Shown: positions 9,036-19,250, numbered from the stretch's first letter. The stretch: DNA of 64,000 bases from Haliea sp. (GCA_016704305.1 JADJAL010000065.1:26300-90299), one strand, 5' to 3'. Numbers and translations: made by a program. The notes: generated by a model not told the origin, from the letters alone.

Positions 9036-10988
9036 ATGTGTGGAATTACCGGCTTTATCCAGTACGGTGGCGGCTCGCAGGATGAGCTCGCGCAGCGTTG
9101 CCAACGCATGGCGGATACCATCGCCCACCGCGGCCCCGACGCGGGCGGGGTGTGGGTGGATGCCGCATATCCGCTGGCGCTGGGCCATCGCCGCCTTTCC
9201 ATCATTGACCTGTCGGATGCCGGGGCACAGCCGATGGTGTCGGCATCGGGTCGCTACGTGCTCTCGTTCAACGGCGAAGTCTATAACTTCCCCAGGCTGC
9301 GCGAACAAACCGGCGTGTCCTACCCTTTCAAAGGCCATTCCGATACCGAAGTGATCCTGGCCGCCGTGCAGCACCTGGGCGTGGAAGGCGCAATAAGCAG
9401 GCTTGAGGGCATGTTCGCGCTCGCACTGTGGGACAGGGAAGAGCACTGCCTGTGGCTGGCGCGCGATCGGGTCGGCAAAAAGCCACTCTATTACGGTTGG
9501 TGTGGCAACAGCTTCCTGTTCGGCTCGGAACTGAAGGCGCTGCGCCAGCATCCTGACTTCGAGCGCGAACTGGATCGCAACGCGCTGGGGCAGTACCTGC
9601 AGTACGGATGGGTATCTCAGCCACTGTCCATCTATAAGCATGTTCGCAAACTGCCCCCGGGGAGCTTGCTGAAAATCGCGCAGGATGCCACGCCATGGAG
9701 CGCACAGCCCACCCAGTTCTGGTCCGCCAGGAGCATCGCCGAGCACGGTGAACGCAATCGCTTCACCGGCAGTTACGCGGATGCGATCCGGCAACTGGAT
9801 ACCGTGCTCAACCAGGCGGTGGCCGACCGCATGGTGGCCGATGTGGAGCTCGGCGCGCTGCTCTCCGGCGGCATTGATTCCTCGATGATCGTCGCCTTGA
9901 TGCAAAAGCACTCCGAGCGCCCGGTGAAGACCTTCAGCATCGGGTTCTGGGAGGAAAAATACAACGAGGCGGAATATGCCGCTGCCGTGGCTCGACACCT
10001 GAAAACCGATCACCACGAGATGTACGTCACGCCCGAGCAGGCACTGGACGTCGTCGAGCAGTTGCCGCACATGTACGACGAGCCGTTCGCGGACTCCTCG
10101 CAGATACCCACATACCTGGTGTGCAAACTGGCCCGCGAACAGCTGAAGGTCGTACTCACCGGCGATGGCGGCGATGAGCAGATGGCCGGATACCGGCGCT
10201 ACCGCGACTGCCTGAATCACTGGCGCGACGTACAGCGCATACCCGGCGGCGCCAGAAGCGTCGTGCAGCCACTGGCCAGCGCGCTCGGCAGCGGGAGTTG
10301 GCACTTCGCAAGAAACTATGCCAACGCCGGCAAGGACGCACCGCGCTGGACTCGCAAGCTGGGAAAAATCAGCCAGCGCTCGTGCAACTGGGCGGCGAAC
10401 TCCCCACAGGAGATCCTCGCCAACAAGTTCAATAAATGCCTGGCGGTGGACCAGTTCGTACCCGGCGCAGTGACCGCATCGACACCCCTGTCCGATCCAT
10501 CCTATTGGGCGGATGTGCACGATCCTCTGCTGTCGATGCTGCACTACGATTACATCGGTTACCTGGCAGACGATATTCTGGTGAAAGTGGATCGCGCCAG
10601 CATGGCGGTCGGGCTGGAAGCCCGTGCGCCACTGCTCGATCATCGCGTGCTGGAGCTGGCCTGGTCCCTGCCGACGGGCTATCTGTTCGACGGCAAGACC
10701 GGTAAACGCGTGCTGCGGGACCTGCTCACGGAGTACGTCCCCCGCGAGCTGATCGACCGCCCAAAACGCGGCTTCAGTGTGCCAATCAAGGAATGGTTGG
10801 TCGGGCCGCTGCGGGACTGGGCCGAGGACCTGCTGTCAGAGCAGACACTGCAGGAACAGGGCGTTTTCGATGTCGCCAGCGTGCGCGATGCCTGGCATCA
10901 ACACCTGTACGGCTGGGCCAATCACTCCGAGCTGATCTGGGCGTTACTCATGTTTCAAGCGTGGTGGAGAGCACAAGCGTTCGCGTGA
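9036..10988 (+). CDS. asnB: Asparagine synthase-type glutamine amidotransferase
   Basis: A 650-residue glutamine-hydrolysing enzyme. The N-terminal nucleophile is Cys2 (MCGITGF), followed by the Ntn-hydrolase signatures HRGPDAGG, GHRRLSIIDLS and SFNGEVYNF. The C-terminal ATP-pyrophosphatase domain carries the PP-loop LLSGGIDSSMI near residue 275, then GDGGDEQMAGY. In exosortase and exopolysaccharide loci this enzyme is thought to amidate a sugar-acid or other glycan precursor rather than make free asparagine; the context supports this but does not prove it. The frame is intact, in contrast to the broken GT4 gene directly upstream. Confidence 0.9.
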   Translation: MCGITGFIQYGGGSQDELAQRCQRMADTIAHRGPDAGGVWVDAAYPLALGHRRLSIIDLSDAGAQPMVSASGRYVLSFNGEVYNFPRLREQTGVSYPFKGHSDTEVILAAVQHLGVEGAISRLEGMFALALWDREEHCLWLARDRVGKKPLYYGWCGNSFLFGSELKALRQHPDFERELDRNALGQYLQYGWVSQPLSIYKHVRKLPPGSLLKIAQDATPWSAQPTQFWSARSIAEHGERNRFTGSYADAIRQLDTVLNQAVADRMVADVELGALLSGGIDSSMIVALMQKHSERPVKTFSIGFWEEKYNEAEYAAAVARHLKTDHHEMYVTPEQALDVVEQLPHMYDEPFADSSQIPTYLVCKLAREQLKVVLTGDGGDEQMAGYRRYRDCLNHWRDVQRIPGGARSVVQPLASALGSGSWHFARNYANAGKDAPRWTRKLGKISQRSCNWAANSPQEILANKFNKCLAVDQFVPGAVTASTPLSDPSYWADVHDPLLSMLHYDYIGYLADDILVKVDRASMAVGLEARAPLLDHRVLELAWSLPTGYLFDGKTGKRVLRDLLTEYVPRELIDRPKRGFSVPIKEWLVGPLRDWAEDLLSEQTLQEQGVFDVASVRDAWHQHLYGWANHSELIWALLMFQAWWRAQAFA

Positions 10989-11541
10989 TATGAGTGCGCC
11001 AGAACGCGGTAATAATTAGCACGCATACGCGCCATTGCTCCCCTGAATACTCTCCACATCCGCGCCTGCTTGACAAAACCGGCAACACGGACTCGCACTC
11101 ACAAGGCCAGGAACTGCAGCCAATGGCAAAAACATATTTGCATAAATATCAACCAGTTGTGATTCTTTTTAAAAGTGAAATGACCGAGAAGTGCCACTGA
11201 CAATCCACGCACCATTCAGCCTCACGCCGCGCGAAAGTACGCGGGAATAATTCCCCTGCCCATTCTTGGGGATTGTTCACGCCTGCCGTTGGTATTATTT
11301 CCTATAAGGCCCAAAGCTCGAAATGCTAGCATTGTTCTCCATCAGGTAACCCTTTTTCAGGGCCTGCGCAAAGGGTGTTCGCATGTACATGACTTGCGCA
11401 AAACTCTAATAAGTGGCCCCTAGATCCAACTGGGAATTTTTTTGAACCAAGCGTCACAACTCTATTTTCCATGGGGTAGCAACGCCAGTTTTAGAAAGTT
11501 GGTACACCGGCGGAGAGTTCGTCGACAACGAGGAATCTACA
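10989..11541. other. 553-base intergenic region upstream of the acyl-AMP ligase
   Basis: No convincing coding frame on either strand. The stretch is more AT-rich than its surroundings and probably holds the promoter of the acyl-AMP ligase operon. It contains a perfect 12-bp palindrome AATGCTAGCATT at 11322-11333, a possible operator, and several A/T runs. I could not identify a specific promoter class. Confidence 0.4.
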
Positions 11542-13320
11542 TTGCCACAAGCTAACGTAAACACCACGCCAACCAGCCACACGCTGCCATTTCGTGCGGC
11601 CGACTTTACCACGCTGACTGAAGCGCTTGACTATGCTGCCCAGGGCGAGACCGGCTCCAACTTCTATACTGGTCGCGGCGCCATTTATGCCAGCCTGTCT
11701 TATGCTGAGCTGCGCGCACAAGCACTGGATCTGGCACACAAGTTACTCGGCCTGGGACTCGACAAGGGAGACCGTGTAGCGCTGGTGGCTGAAACCAACC
11801 CGGACTTCATTCGCTTCTTTTACGCCTGCCAGTACGCAGGCCTGATCCCTGTCGCACTGCCTGCTTCCGTCAAGGTCGGCGCGCACTGCGCCTATGTCGC
11901 ACAGCTGCACCTCCTGCTCGAAGCCAGCGATGCCGTTGTCGGCGTCGCATCAGAGGGCTACCTGCCGTTCCTGCAGGAAGCAAGTGCCGGCCTGAACATA
12001 CGCATGGTCGAGGCGCCCGAGGCTTTTTACGCACTGCCCGCATCCAGGCAGGATTTGCCGGTCATTGACCCGGATGATATCTCCTACATCCAGTACACCT
12101 CCGGCAGCACGCGCTTTCCGCGCGGCGTCGTGATCAAGCACCGCACCGCAATGGCTAACCTGCAAGGCATTATTGCGCACGGCCTGCAAATGAATGCCGA
12201 CGACCGCATGATGTCCTGGCTGCCGTTTTACCACGACATGGGGCTGGTTGGCTTCGTGCTGGTGCCCATGGCTGCGCAGGTGTCGATTGATTATCTGGAT
12301 ACCCGCGAGTTCGCGATGCGTCCACGCCAGTGGCTGACACTGATGACACAGACGCGCGCAACCATCTCGTTCGCACCGTCCTTCGGCTACGACCTCTGCG
12401 CGCGCCGAGTCAGGCCCAGTGATATCGAAACGTACGATCTCAGCAACTGGCGCGTGGCCGGAATCGGCGCTGAGATGATCCGCCCGCAAACGCTGGAATA
12501 CTTCGCCGAAATGATGGAGCCCGCCGGCTTTGATCGCCGCGCATTCCTGGCCTGCTATGGCATGGCTGAATGCACACTGGGCATCAGTTTTTCACCCCTG
12601 TGGACTGGCTTCACCACGCATTACATCGACAGTGACCACCTCTCCGATCACCACGAAGCAGTATTGCTCGATGAGGGCGACACACAGGGTCGCGGTCGCC
12701 ATTTCGTCAACTGCGGCACTCCCATGCCTAATTTCGAAGTTGAAATCCGCGACGATAATCGCGTGCTGGAAGACTGGCAGAGCGGCGTGATCTACCTGCG
12801 CGGCCCCAGCGTCATGTCCGGCTATTTCAACCTGCCCGAAGAAACCAGCCACGCTTTGTGCGAAGACGGCTGGCTCAACACGGGCGACATCGGCTACCTG
12901 GTGGATGGCGTTCTCACCATCACAGGCCGCAAGAAAGACCTGATCATCATCCACGGCCGCAACATCTGGCCGCAGGATCTGGAGCATGTCGCTGAAACAC
13001 AACCTGAAGTCCGTTCGGGAGACGCAGTGGCGTTCTCTGCCCCCAACCGTGACGGCGACGAGCTGTGCGTGCTGATGGTGCAGTGCCGCGAAACAGATCC
13101 CGTCAAGCGCAATAATCTCGTTCGCCGCCTCACCGCCCTGGTGCGCATGGAAATGAGCCTGGATTGCTATGTAGAGCTGGTCCCGATTCACTCGCTGCCA
13201 CGCACCTCCTCTGGCAAGTTGTCCCGCGCCAAGGCACGGCTCGACTTCATCAACGGCAACGACATGGATTCGCTCGACGCCGCAGCTGAAGAAGTGCGCC
13301 TGATGGTGGCTTCAGCCTGA
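11542..13320 (+). CDS. Fatty acyl-AMP ligase (FAAL-like AMP-forming synthetase)
   Basis: A 592-residue ANL-superfamily enzyme that activates a fatty acid as acyl-adenylate. Motifs: YTSGSTRFPRGV near residue 185 (phosphate-binding loop), YGMAECTLG near 338, NTGDIGYL near 447 and GRKKDLIIIHGRNIWPQ near 462. The IIIHGRNIWPQDLE segment and overall length resemble FAALs, which pass acyl groups to carriers, more than CoA ligases. Start is TTG at 11542, with GAGGAA about seven bases upstream and no nearby ATG. The downstream epimerase overlaps the stop. The lipid-active neighbours suggest it feeds acyl chains into a surface lipid or glycan. Confidence 0.85.
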   Translation: MPQANVNTTPTSHTLPFRAADFTTLTEALDYAAQGETGSNFYTGRGAIYASLSYAELRAQALDLAHKLLGLGLDKGDRVALVAETNPDFIRFFYACQYAGLIPVALPASVKVGAHCAYVAQLHLLLEASDAVVGVASEGYLPFLQEASAGLNIRMVEAPEAFYALPASRQDLPVIDPDDISYIQYTSGSTRFPRGVVIKHRTAMANLQGIIAHGLQMNADDRMMSWLPFYHDMGLVGFVLVPMAAQVSIDYLDTREFAMRPRQWLTLMTQTRATISFAPSFGYDLCARRVRPSDIETYDLSNWRVAGIGAEMIRPQTLEYFAEMMEPAGFDRRAFLACYGMAECTLGISFSPLWTGFTTHYIDSDHLSDHHEAVLLDEGDTQGRGRHFVNCGTPMPNFEVEIRDDNRVLEDWQSGVIYLRGPSVMSGYFNLPEETSHALCEDGWLNTGDIGYLVDGVLTITGRKKDLIIIHGRNIWPQDLEHVAETQPEVRSGDAVAFSAPNRDGDELCVLMVQCRETDPVKRNNLVRRLTALVRMEMSLDCYVELVPIHSLPRTSSGKLSRAKARLDFINGNDMDSLDAAAEEVRLMVASA

Positions 13321-14255
13321 CCACGGGCGGCAGCCTGATCGCCGTTACCGGCGCAACAGGCTTTATCGGCGCAACCCTGTGCCAGCGCCTGCTGCAACAG
13401 GGTTTCCAGGTCCGCGCACTGGTCAGGAATCCTGCCAAGGCCGCCCATCTGGCTTCCCTCGGGGTAACCCTGGTAGAGGGAGACCTCGCAAATACCGCCG
13501 CCCTGCAACGCCTTTGCGCAAATTGTGATGCCGTGGTTCACGGCGCGGGCGCCGTGCGCGGGAACTCGCAGGCGGACTTCGATCAGGTGAATGTTGCGGG
13601 CACAGCGGCCGTGCTGGAGGCGATCAGCGCACAGAGTCGCCCGCCCCGATTACTGTTGCTGTCTTCAATCGTCGCCCGGGAACCACACATTTCCTGGTAC
13701 GCGCAGAGCAAATGGGCAGGCGAACAAGTCCTGCTGCAGTTTGGCGACATCGACCGTATCGTCGTGCGCCCGCCCGCCGTGTACGGCCCCGGCGACAAGG
13801 AGATGCTGCCGATATTCCAGCTCATGCAGCGCGGTATCGCGCTTGTGCCCGGCTCGCCGGAGGCGCGCATATCCCTGATTTATGTCGCGGACCTGGTGGA
13901 CGCGATCATCGCCCTGCTGCGCAGTGATGCTGCGATAGGGCAGACCTTCACAGTCTGCGACGGCACGCCGGACGGGTACGACTGGCATGAGATGGCGGCT
14001 ATTGCAGCACAGCACTGGTCGCGCCGGGTGCGCCTGTTGCGTGTCCCACACGGACTGCTGAATGCGGTTGCCGCACTGAACAGCAGACTGGCCGCCATCA
14101 CCGGCCGGGCACCGATGCTCACACCGCCCAAACTGCGCGAACTGCGCCACACGGACTGGGTGGCGGACAACAGCGCGATCACTGCGGCCACCGGCTGGAC
14201 GCCTGTAGTGGGTCTGCGCGAAGGGCTGGAGCAACTCAAAATACCGACACTTTGA
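13317..14255 (+). CDS. NAD-dependent epimerase/dehydratase (extended SDR)
   Basis: About 312 residues. The Rossmann motif TGATGFIG lies near the N-terminus, then LLLSSIVA and the catalytic YAQSK (YxxxK), with RPPAVYGPGDKEM further on. It probably modifies a nucleotide sugar or reduces a lipid-linked ketone. No ATG, GTG or TTG lies between the upstream in-frame stop (13287) and the Rossmann motif. CTG at 13317 overlaps the TGA of the ligase as CTGA, mirroring the common ATGA overlap, and gives MTTGGSLIAVTGATGF. So either a CTG start is used or one base is miscalled. Translational coupling to the ligase is likely. Confidence 0.82.
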   Translation: MTTGGSLIAVTGATGFIGATLCQRLLQQGFQVRALVRNPAKAAHLASLGVTLVEGDLANTAALQRLCANCDAVVHGAGAVRGNSQADFDQVNVAGTAAVLEAISAQSRPPRLLLLSSIVAREPHISWYAQSKWAGEQVLLQFGDIDRIVVRPPAVYGPGDKEMLPIFQLMQRGIALVPGSPEARISLIYVADLVDAIIALLRSDAAIGQTFTVCDGTPDGYDWHEMAAIAAQHWSRRVRLLRVPHGLLNAVAALNSRLAAITGRAPMLTPPKLRELRHTDWVADNSAITAATGWTPVVGLREGLEQLKIPTL

Positions 14256-14327
14256 CAGCGAATCGGGTGGCGATAGTACGATACAATGCCGGCCTGATTG
14301 TTACTCCCCAAATCCAGGTACCATCCG

Positions 14328-15315
14328 GTGGCAGAGTTTATTGTCGGCAATCCACTACGCAAATGGGCACGCGACCATCGCCTGCTCCGCGAGGCGCTGT
14401 GGCGCCTGGATTTTGTCGTCGTGTGGCTGGTCACAAAACTGGCGCGCCTGCTCCCCATCGACACCGCTTCCCGCTATGGCGACGCGATGGGCCGCTGGGT
14501 GGGCCCGAGACTCAAGCAGAAAACGGCGATCTACCGCGCGAATCTGGCTATCGCATTTCCCGAGTTGAGCGCTGCGGAACTGGATGCGCTGGTTATCCGC
14601 GCCTGGGGACGTTCGGGGCGGGTGATGGCGGAGTACCCGCACCTGGCAACGATACTCGCGGAGGACCAGCGCCTGCAGATCGACATTCGCGAACCCATTG
14701 AGACCTACCGCAACCCTGCCCGGCCCTGCGTCATTGTGACGGCGCACCAGAGCAACTGGGAAGTGGTGTGTTCCGCGATGGCAAAAAATGCATATCCCCA
14801 ATGCCAGCCTGTACTCGCCCCCCACGAATCCGCTACTGGATAAAATGCTGCTGGATTCGCGCCGCGCCCTGAACTGCGAACTGTTGCCGGCAGAGAACAG
14901 TGCCCGCCTCCTGATGCGCGCGCTGAAACAGGGACGGACGGCCGCCATGGTGATGGATCGACGCGTCGACGAAGGCAAACCCATACCGTTTTTTGGGCGC
15001 GCCAAGCTGTCGACGATCATGCCGGCCAAACTGGCGCTGAAGTTCGATTGCGACCTGGTGCCCGTGCAGGTGGAGCGCCTGCAGGACGCCCACTTTCGGG
15101 TCACTTTCCATCCCCCTGTGAAGCCTCGCGACCCGCACGCGGATGAGACCGACCAGGCCATCGACATGATCGAGCAGGTCAATCGCCACTTCGAGCACTG
15201 GATTCGACAGCAACCCGAGGATTGGTTCTGCTCGAAACGCCTGTGGCCAAAACATACACTACGCGCAACCGAGGAGACCGGCCGTGACACGGACATCGAT
15301 TCCTATGCAGCCTGA
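14328..15315 (+). pseudogene. LpxL/HtrB-like acyltransferase (one frameshift)
   Basis: Lysophospholipid/lipid A acyltransferase (LABLAT family). The N-terminal half reads FVVVWLVTKLARLLPID, YRANLAIAFPELS and VIVTAHQSNWEVV, the last being the HxxxxD/E-type active-site region. At AAAAAA (about 14784-14789) the frame moves by one base. With one A removed it continues MHIPNASLYSPPTNPLLDKML and AAMVMDRRVDEGKPIPFFG to the TGA at 15313-15315. Start GTG at 14328. It overlaps the hydroxylase start. The homopolymer location makes a base-calling error a good explanation. Confidence 0.75.
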
Positions 15316-16024
15316 AAAGCAACATCAATCCATACGCCTGTTCGAGAATGACTTTCTCGAGCGATTGTCCCACGTTCACCCCATCACGCCGCTGCTGATG
15401 TGGGGGCCGATCGCGCTCTGGCTGATCTGGCGCAGCTTCGCTGTATACCAGTTACCGCTGCTGCCAGTACTGGCCATCGCTGTGGCGGGAATCATGACCT
15501 GGTCGCTGACCGAGTATTGCCTGCACCGCTTTTTGTTCCATTTCCCCGCGAAGAGCAAGCTGGGCAAGTGGCTGGTGTTTCTCTTTCACGGCAACCACCA
15601 TGAAGACCCCAAGGACAAGACCCGGCTCGTGATGCCGCCCGCCGGCGCCCTGCCCATCATGGCGGTGCTGTACCTGCTGTTCGGCCTTTTCATCCCGCAG
15701 CCCTGGATCCAGCCATTCTGTGCGTTTTTTATCCTTGGCTACCTGATCTATGACTATATCCATTACTCGACGCATCACTTTCCCATGCGCAACCCGGTGG
15801 CCAAGTTCATCAAGCATTACCACCTGAAACACCACTTCTCCGGCGAGGGCGGACGCTACGGCGTCAGCTCACCGCTCTGGGACATGACCCGGTCGGGTGA
15901 TCCCGGTCGGGTACGGTCGGGCGACCGGTCGGGGCTGAGTCAACCAAAGTGCCCGAGTTTTACCTGGTTCCAAAGCGTTTGGCGCGTAGAGCGCCGAAGC
16001 TGGTCGCGGCCGCGCAGCGGGTAG
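15305..16024 (+). CDS. Sterol desaturase/fatty acid hydroxylase family membrane protein
   Basis: Di-iron integral-membrane hydroxylase. Histidine clusters appear in family order: HRFLFHF, HGNHHEDP, HYSTHHFP and HLKHHF. Four hydrophobic segments surround them. It resembles fatty acid 2-hydroxylases, which would fit modification of acyl chains used by its acyltransferase neighbours. ATG at 15305; an in-frame GTG at 15284 is possible. The family sequence ends near YGVSSPLWD at about 15888. The rest of the open frame to 16024 reads as low-complexity GGTCGGG repeats and overlaps the next gene, so the true stop is probably hidden by a frame error near 15890-15940. Confidence 0.8.
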   Translation: MQPEKQHQSIRLFENDFLERLSHVHPITPLLMWGPIALWLIWRSFAVYQLPLLPVLAIAVAGIMTWSLTEYCLHRFLFHFPAKSKLGKWLVFLFHGNHHEDPKDKTRLVMPPAGALPIMAVLYLLFGLFIPQPWIQPFCAFFILGYLIYDYIHYSTHHFPMRNPVAKFIKHYHLKHHFSGEGGRYGVSSPLWDMTRSGDPGRVRSGDRSGLSQPKCPSFTWFQSVWRVERRSWSRPRSG

Positions 16025-16880
16025 AAGCCACCGCGTTTCGTTTTGTGTTCTGGCTCATGCGCAAGCTGAGCGTTGAGCATGCCCTGCAGTTGTCTGGCTG
16101 GGCGTTTGGGCTGCTGGGCAGGTTCTCAGACAAGGCGGCAAAAGCCCGCGAAAACCTGGCGATCGCCTTCCCGACAAATCGCCGGAATGGCGCGAGCAGA
16201 CCACGCGGCAGATTTTCCGCTACCTGGGGTATTCGGCGGCGGAGTTGCTGAAACTGGAACAAATCTGGGAGCAGCGCGAACAGCGCATTGAGTTTGTGCT
16301 GGAACCAGAAGCGCTTAAACACATGGAAAGCAAACGGGCGACCGTTTTTATCACCGCACACGTGGGTGCCTGGCAGGTTGCCTCACAGGTAACACGCAAG
16401 TATGGCTTCAAGATAAACGCTATCTTTGCGCCCGAATCCAATCCCATCATACAAGAGCTGCTGCTGGGGCTGCGCCGGTCTTTCGGGGAGCATTTAATAC
16501 CCGCCGACGCCGGGCCGCGTCCGCTGCTCAAGGCATTGGGTGCCGGTGAAAGCATTATCATGGCAATGGACACGCGCCCGGACACCGGCAAGCTCCTGCC
16601 TTTTTTCGGCGTCGATGCGCTCACCAATACGAGCGCGGTCGGGCTGGCCCTGCGCACCGGCGCAGCGGTGGTCGTGTCGCGCGCCGAGCGACTCCCCGGT
16701 GGGCGCTATCGAATAACCGTCTACGATCCGCTGGTCAGCCCGCTTCCCGAGGCACCGATAAAGGAACAGGCCGTCGCCATCACCGAGATCGTGCATCGCT
16801 ATTTCGAAGACTGGATCAGGGAGTATCCAGAGCAGTGGGTGTGCCTGAAAAGGCGCTGGCCGAAAGCACACAAACTGTAG
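15949..16880 (+). pseudogene. Second LpxL/HtrB-like acyltransferase (one frameshift)
   Basis: A paralogue of the acyltransferase at 14328-15315, about 310 residues. The first part reads FWLMRKLSVEHALQLSG and ARENLAIAFP. After a one-base loss in CCC near 16173 the frame continues DKSPEWREQTTRQIFRYLGY, then VFITAHVGAWQVASQVT (HxxxxxQ-like active site), MAMDTRPDTGKLLPFFG and a C-terminal WVCLKRRWPKAHKL. The WxCxKRRWP ending is shared with the first copy (WFCSKRLWPK) and is typical of the family. It sits directly after the hydroxylase, giving an acyltransferase-hydroxylase-acyltransferase order. Confidence 0.75.
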
Positions 16881-17018
16881 GCGTGGGGTCCGAATACACA
16901 CACTAAAGCGCCCAATTATTTGGCCAGCCTCCAGCGGGATTGGCGTATCATACCGGGCGCTCGGCAAACAGCTTGAGCGCGATGGAAAATCACTCTAAAA
17001 GAACAGACTGCAGTCTGA

Positions 17019-18009
17019 ATGTACCCTGGGGGCGTCCTATTTTTGAATCGAAGCACAGCTCGCTTTGCAGTCTGCATCTGCACGTTCCGCCGACCTGATG
17101 GGTTACTGCGCCTGCTGGCGGGACTCGACGGGCAAGTATTCGCTGCCGTGCCACAACCGTCCGTGTGCCTGATCGTGGTGGACAATTCTCCCACCGCATC
17201 TGCTGCGGCTAGCTGCGCGGCTCACCCATCGCGCTGGCCCTTGCATTACCTGCACGAGCCTGCAACCAGGAATCTCGCATGCCCGCAATATGGCGCTGGC
17301 AGCCGTCGCCGCAGGCACCGACTTTATCGCGATGATTGACGATGACGAGGTACCGGCGCCCGACTGGCTGGACCAGTTGCTGGCTGCCCAGGCCCGCAGC
17401 GGCGCCGACGTGATCGTCGGACCGACCGCGCCAATCTTCCCGCCGGCGACACCCGGCTGGGTAGCGGCAAACAGCCTGTTCATCAAGCCCGAAAACCAGG
17501 CCAGCCTGCGCGATCTGGATCCCGACCCACCCGCTGCGACCTGCAATGTACTGGTGCGCGCAGGCCTGCTCGGCCCCGCCGGTTTGTCGTTTGAACCGGC
17601 GCTGGCGCTCTCCGGCGGCGAAGACAAACTGCTGTTCCAGTCGCTGAAACAGCACGGCCACACATTTGCCTTTGCAGCGGCGGCGCATGTCAGCGAGTGG
17701 ATTCCCCCCGAGCGCGCCACTTTCGCCTACATGTGGCGCGAGTCCTATCGCCGCGGCTGTGTAAAGTACTTTGTCAAACAACTCCTGAAATCGCGTTCCA
17801 GACTGGGCTCACTGCGCATTGCCGTGCGCCTGGTCGTTAAATCGCTGGGGCTGATCGCGTGGCACCTGCTGCGCATGCTGGCCAAATTGGGCCGCAAGGA
17901 TCGCGCCTGGATACCGTCAGCACTGCACGTGGCCGACAGCCTGGGCACGATTGCCGGCACCTTCCAGATACCCAACCGACATTATCGACCCAAGGATGTA
18001 AAGTGCTGA
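17019..18009 (+). pseudogene. Family 2 glycosyltransferase (one frameshift)
   Basis: N-terminal CICTFRRPDGLLRLLAGL and VCLIVVDNSP belong to the GT-A nucleotide-binding region. A one-base shift near 17260 leads to GISHARNMALAAV and FIAMIDDDEVPAPDWLDQLL, which carries the DDD metal-binding motif. The C-terminus (ESYRRGCVKYFVKQLLKS) is basic and probably membrane-associated. The start is uncertain: ATG at 17019, or TTG at 17043 just before the conserved region. The stop at 18007-18009 overlaps the GTG start of the O-antigen ligase by seven bases, showing an operon. Confidence 0.75.
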
Positions 18010-19250
18010 ACCTGCCCTTTCCGGATCGCGAGCGGCGATGGAGCCTGCCGAATGTGGTCTTCGTGACCTATACCCTGTTCCTGGCGGGCTTTTACTTCGT
18101 GCCCAATGCCGTGGATAACTACAAGTTCTACATCGCCGCCGTGTTTCTCCCCGGCCTGTTCCTGCTGCCGCGCGCAGTCAAGTTGTGCTGGAGCAGTCGC
18201 ATCTGGCTGAGCCTGCTTGCCTACCTGGGCTACATGCTGCTCAGTTCGTTGTGGAGTGCTGAGTTTTCACCGGCCGAGTTGTGGGTCGATGTTCGTTACG
18301 CCGCCTACATCCTCGCGTTTATCCTGTTGACCGTTTACTGGTTCGAGCGCGACAGGCAACTGCCCGACGCCATCATGGAGGCCGTCACTTTGGTCGTCAT
18401 AGTGGCGGCCGTGGTTTCCATCATCGCATTCGAGGGACTGGGCTTGTTCTCGATGTCGACGGAAGATCGCCTGGTTGGCCTTGGAATCACTGACAACCCC
18501 AACCCGAGCGCTTTCACATACGGCTTTTTCGGCGTGATCGCACTGGATTATGCCCGCAGGCAGCGGGGTGAAAAACTCGCCTACGTTTACGCGGCGGGCC
18601 TGCTGGCGATCATCGTGTTCGTCATTCTGACCGAGAGCAATACCGGCCTGCTCGCGCTGGCGGCCGGCTGCGCGCTGTTGTTCCTGTTCGACCGCCGCCC
18701 TGCCTCACCCGCATTGATTATTGCGCTGTGCCTGGGGGCAGCCACCGCCATTTACCTGGCCTGGGTCCTGGGTTTGTTGAATGCGAAGGCGGATGTCGGC
18801 TTCATGAATCGCCTGCCCATCTGGCAACGCATCCTGGAGCAGTGGCAAGCTGCGCCCGCCTTCGGGTACGGTTACCAACCGACCACCATTCTGTGGCCGA
18901 GCGGCAAATCCAGCATCCTGAATTACGCCCACAGTGGTTTCCTGTCAACACTGCGCGATGGCGGCCTGGTTGGCCTGGTGCTGTTGCTTGCGGTCTATGG
19001 GTTCGCCGTGCGCACAGCGCTCAGCATGGTGTTCAAGAGTCACCGCGCGCGCTATCTAAGCCTTTTGGTATTCGGCCTGGTCTGCGTGCTCGTCGACTCC
19101 GATCAGATGGTGACCCGGCCCAGGGAACTGTGGATCATTTTGTGGTTGCCGTTAGCCTGCCTGATCGCGTATGAACTCGGCTTGCTGGGCGACGATTCAC
19201 CGAGTTCGCCGGGCACGCAAGCGGAGCGCTCGCCAAAGAATATCCGGTGA
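18003..19250 (+). CDS. O-antigen ligase family (Wzy_C) membrane protein
   Basis: Polytopic inner-membrane protein of about 415 residues with roughly ten hydrophobic segments. Members join or polymerise lipid-linked glycans in the periplasm. The periplasmic loop carries NRLPIWQRILEQWQAAPAFGYGY, then YAHSGFLSTLRDGGLVGL, matching the conserved R...G.G and H..(Y/F)L...G.(I/V)G pattern. Start is GTG at 18003, overlapping the upstream glycosyltransferase stop; a longer open frame to 17859 lies inside that gene and was not used. The 3' end overlaps the convergent GT4 gene by up to 148 bases. Confidence 0.85.
   Translation: MLNLPFPDRERRWSLPNVVFVTYTLFLAGFYFVPNAVDNYKFYIAAVFLPGLFLLPRAVKLCWSSRIWLSLLAYLGYMLLSSLWSAEFSPAELWVDVRYAAYILAFILLTVYWFERDRQLPDAIMEAVTLVVIVAAVVSIIAFEGLGLFSMSTEDRLVGLGITDNPNPSAFTYGFFGVIALDYARRQRGEKLAYVYAAGLLAIIVFVILTESNTGLLALAAGCALLFLFDRRPASPALIIALCLGAATAIYLAWVLGLLNAKADVGFMNRLPIWQRILEQWQAAPAFGYGYQPTTILWPSGKSSILNYAHSGFLSTLRDGGLVGLVLLLAVYGFAVRTALSMVFKSHRARYLSLLVFGLVCVLVDSDQMVTRPRELWIILWLPLACLIAYELGLLGDDSPSSPGTQAERSPKNIR

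Noticed and set aside
9018..10643. 541-codon minus-strand frame
   Set aside because: Antisense shadow of asnB, which has intact catalytic motifs.
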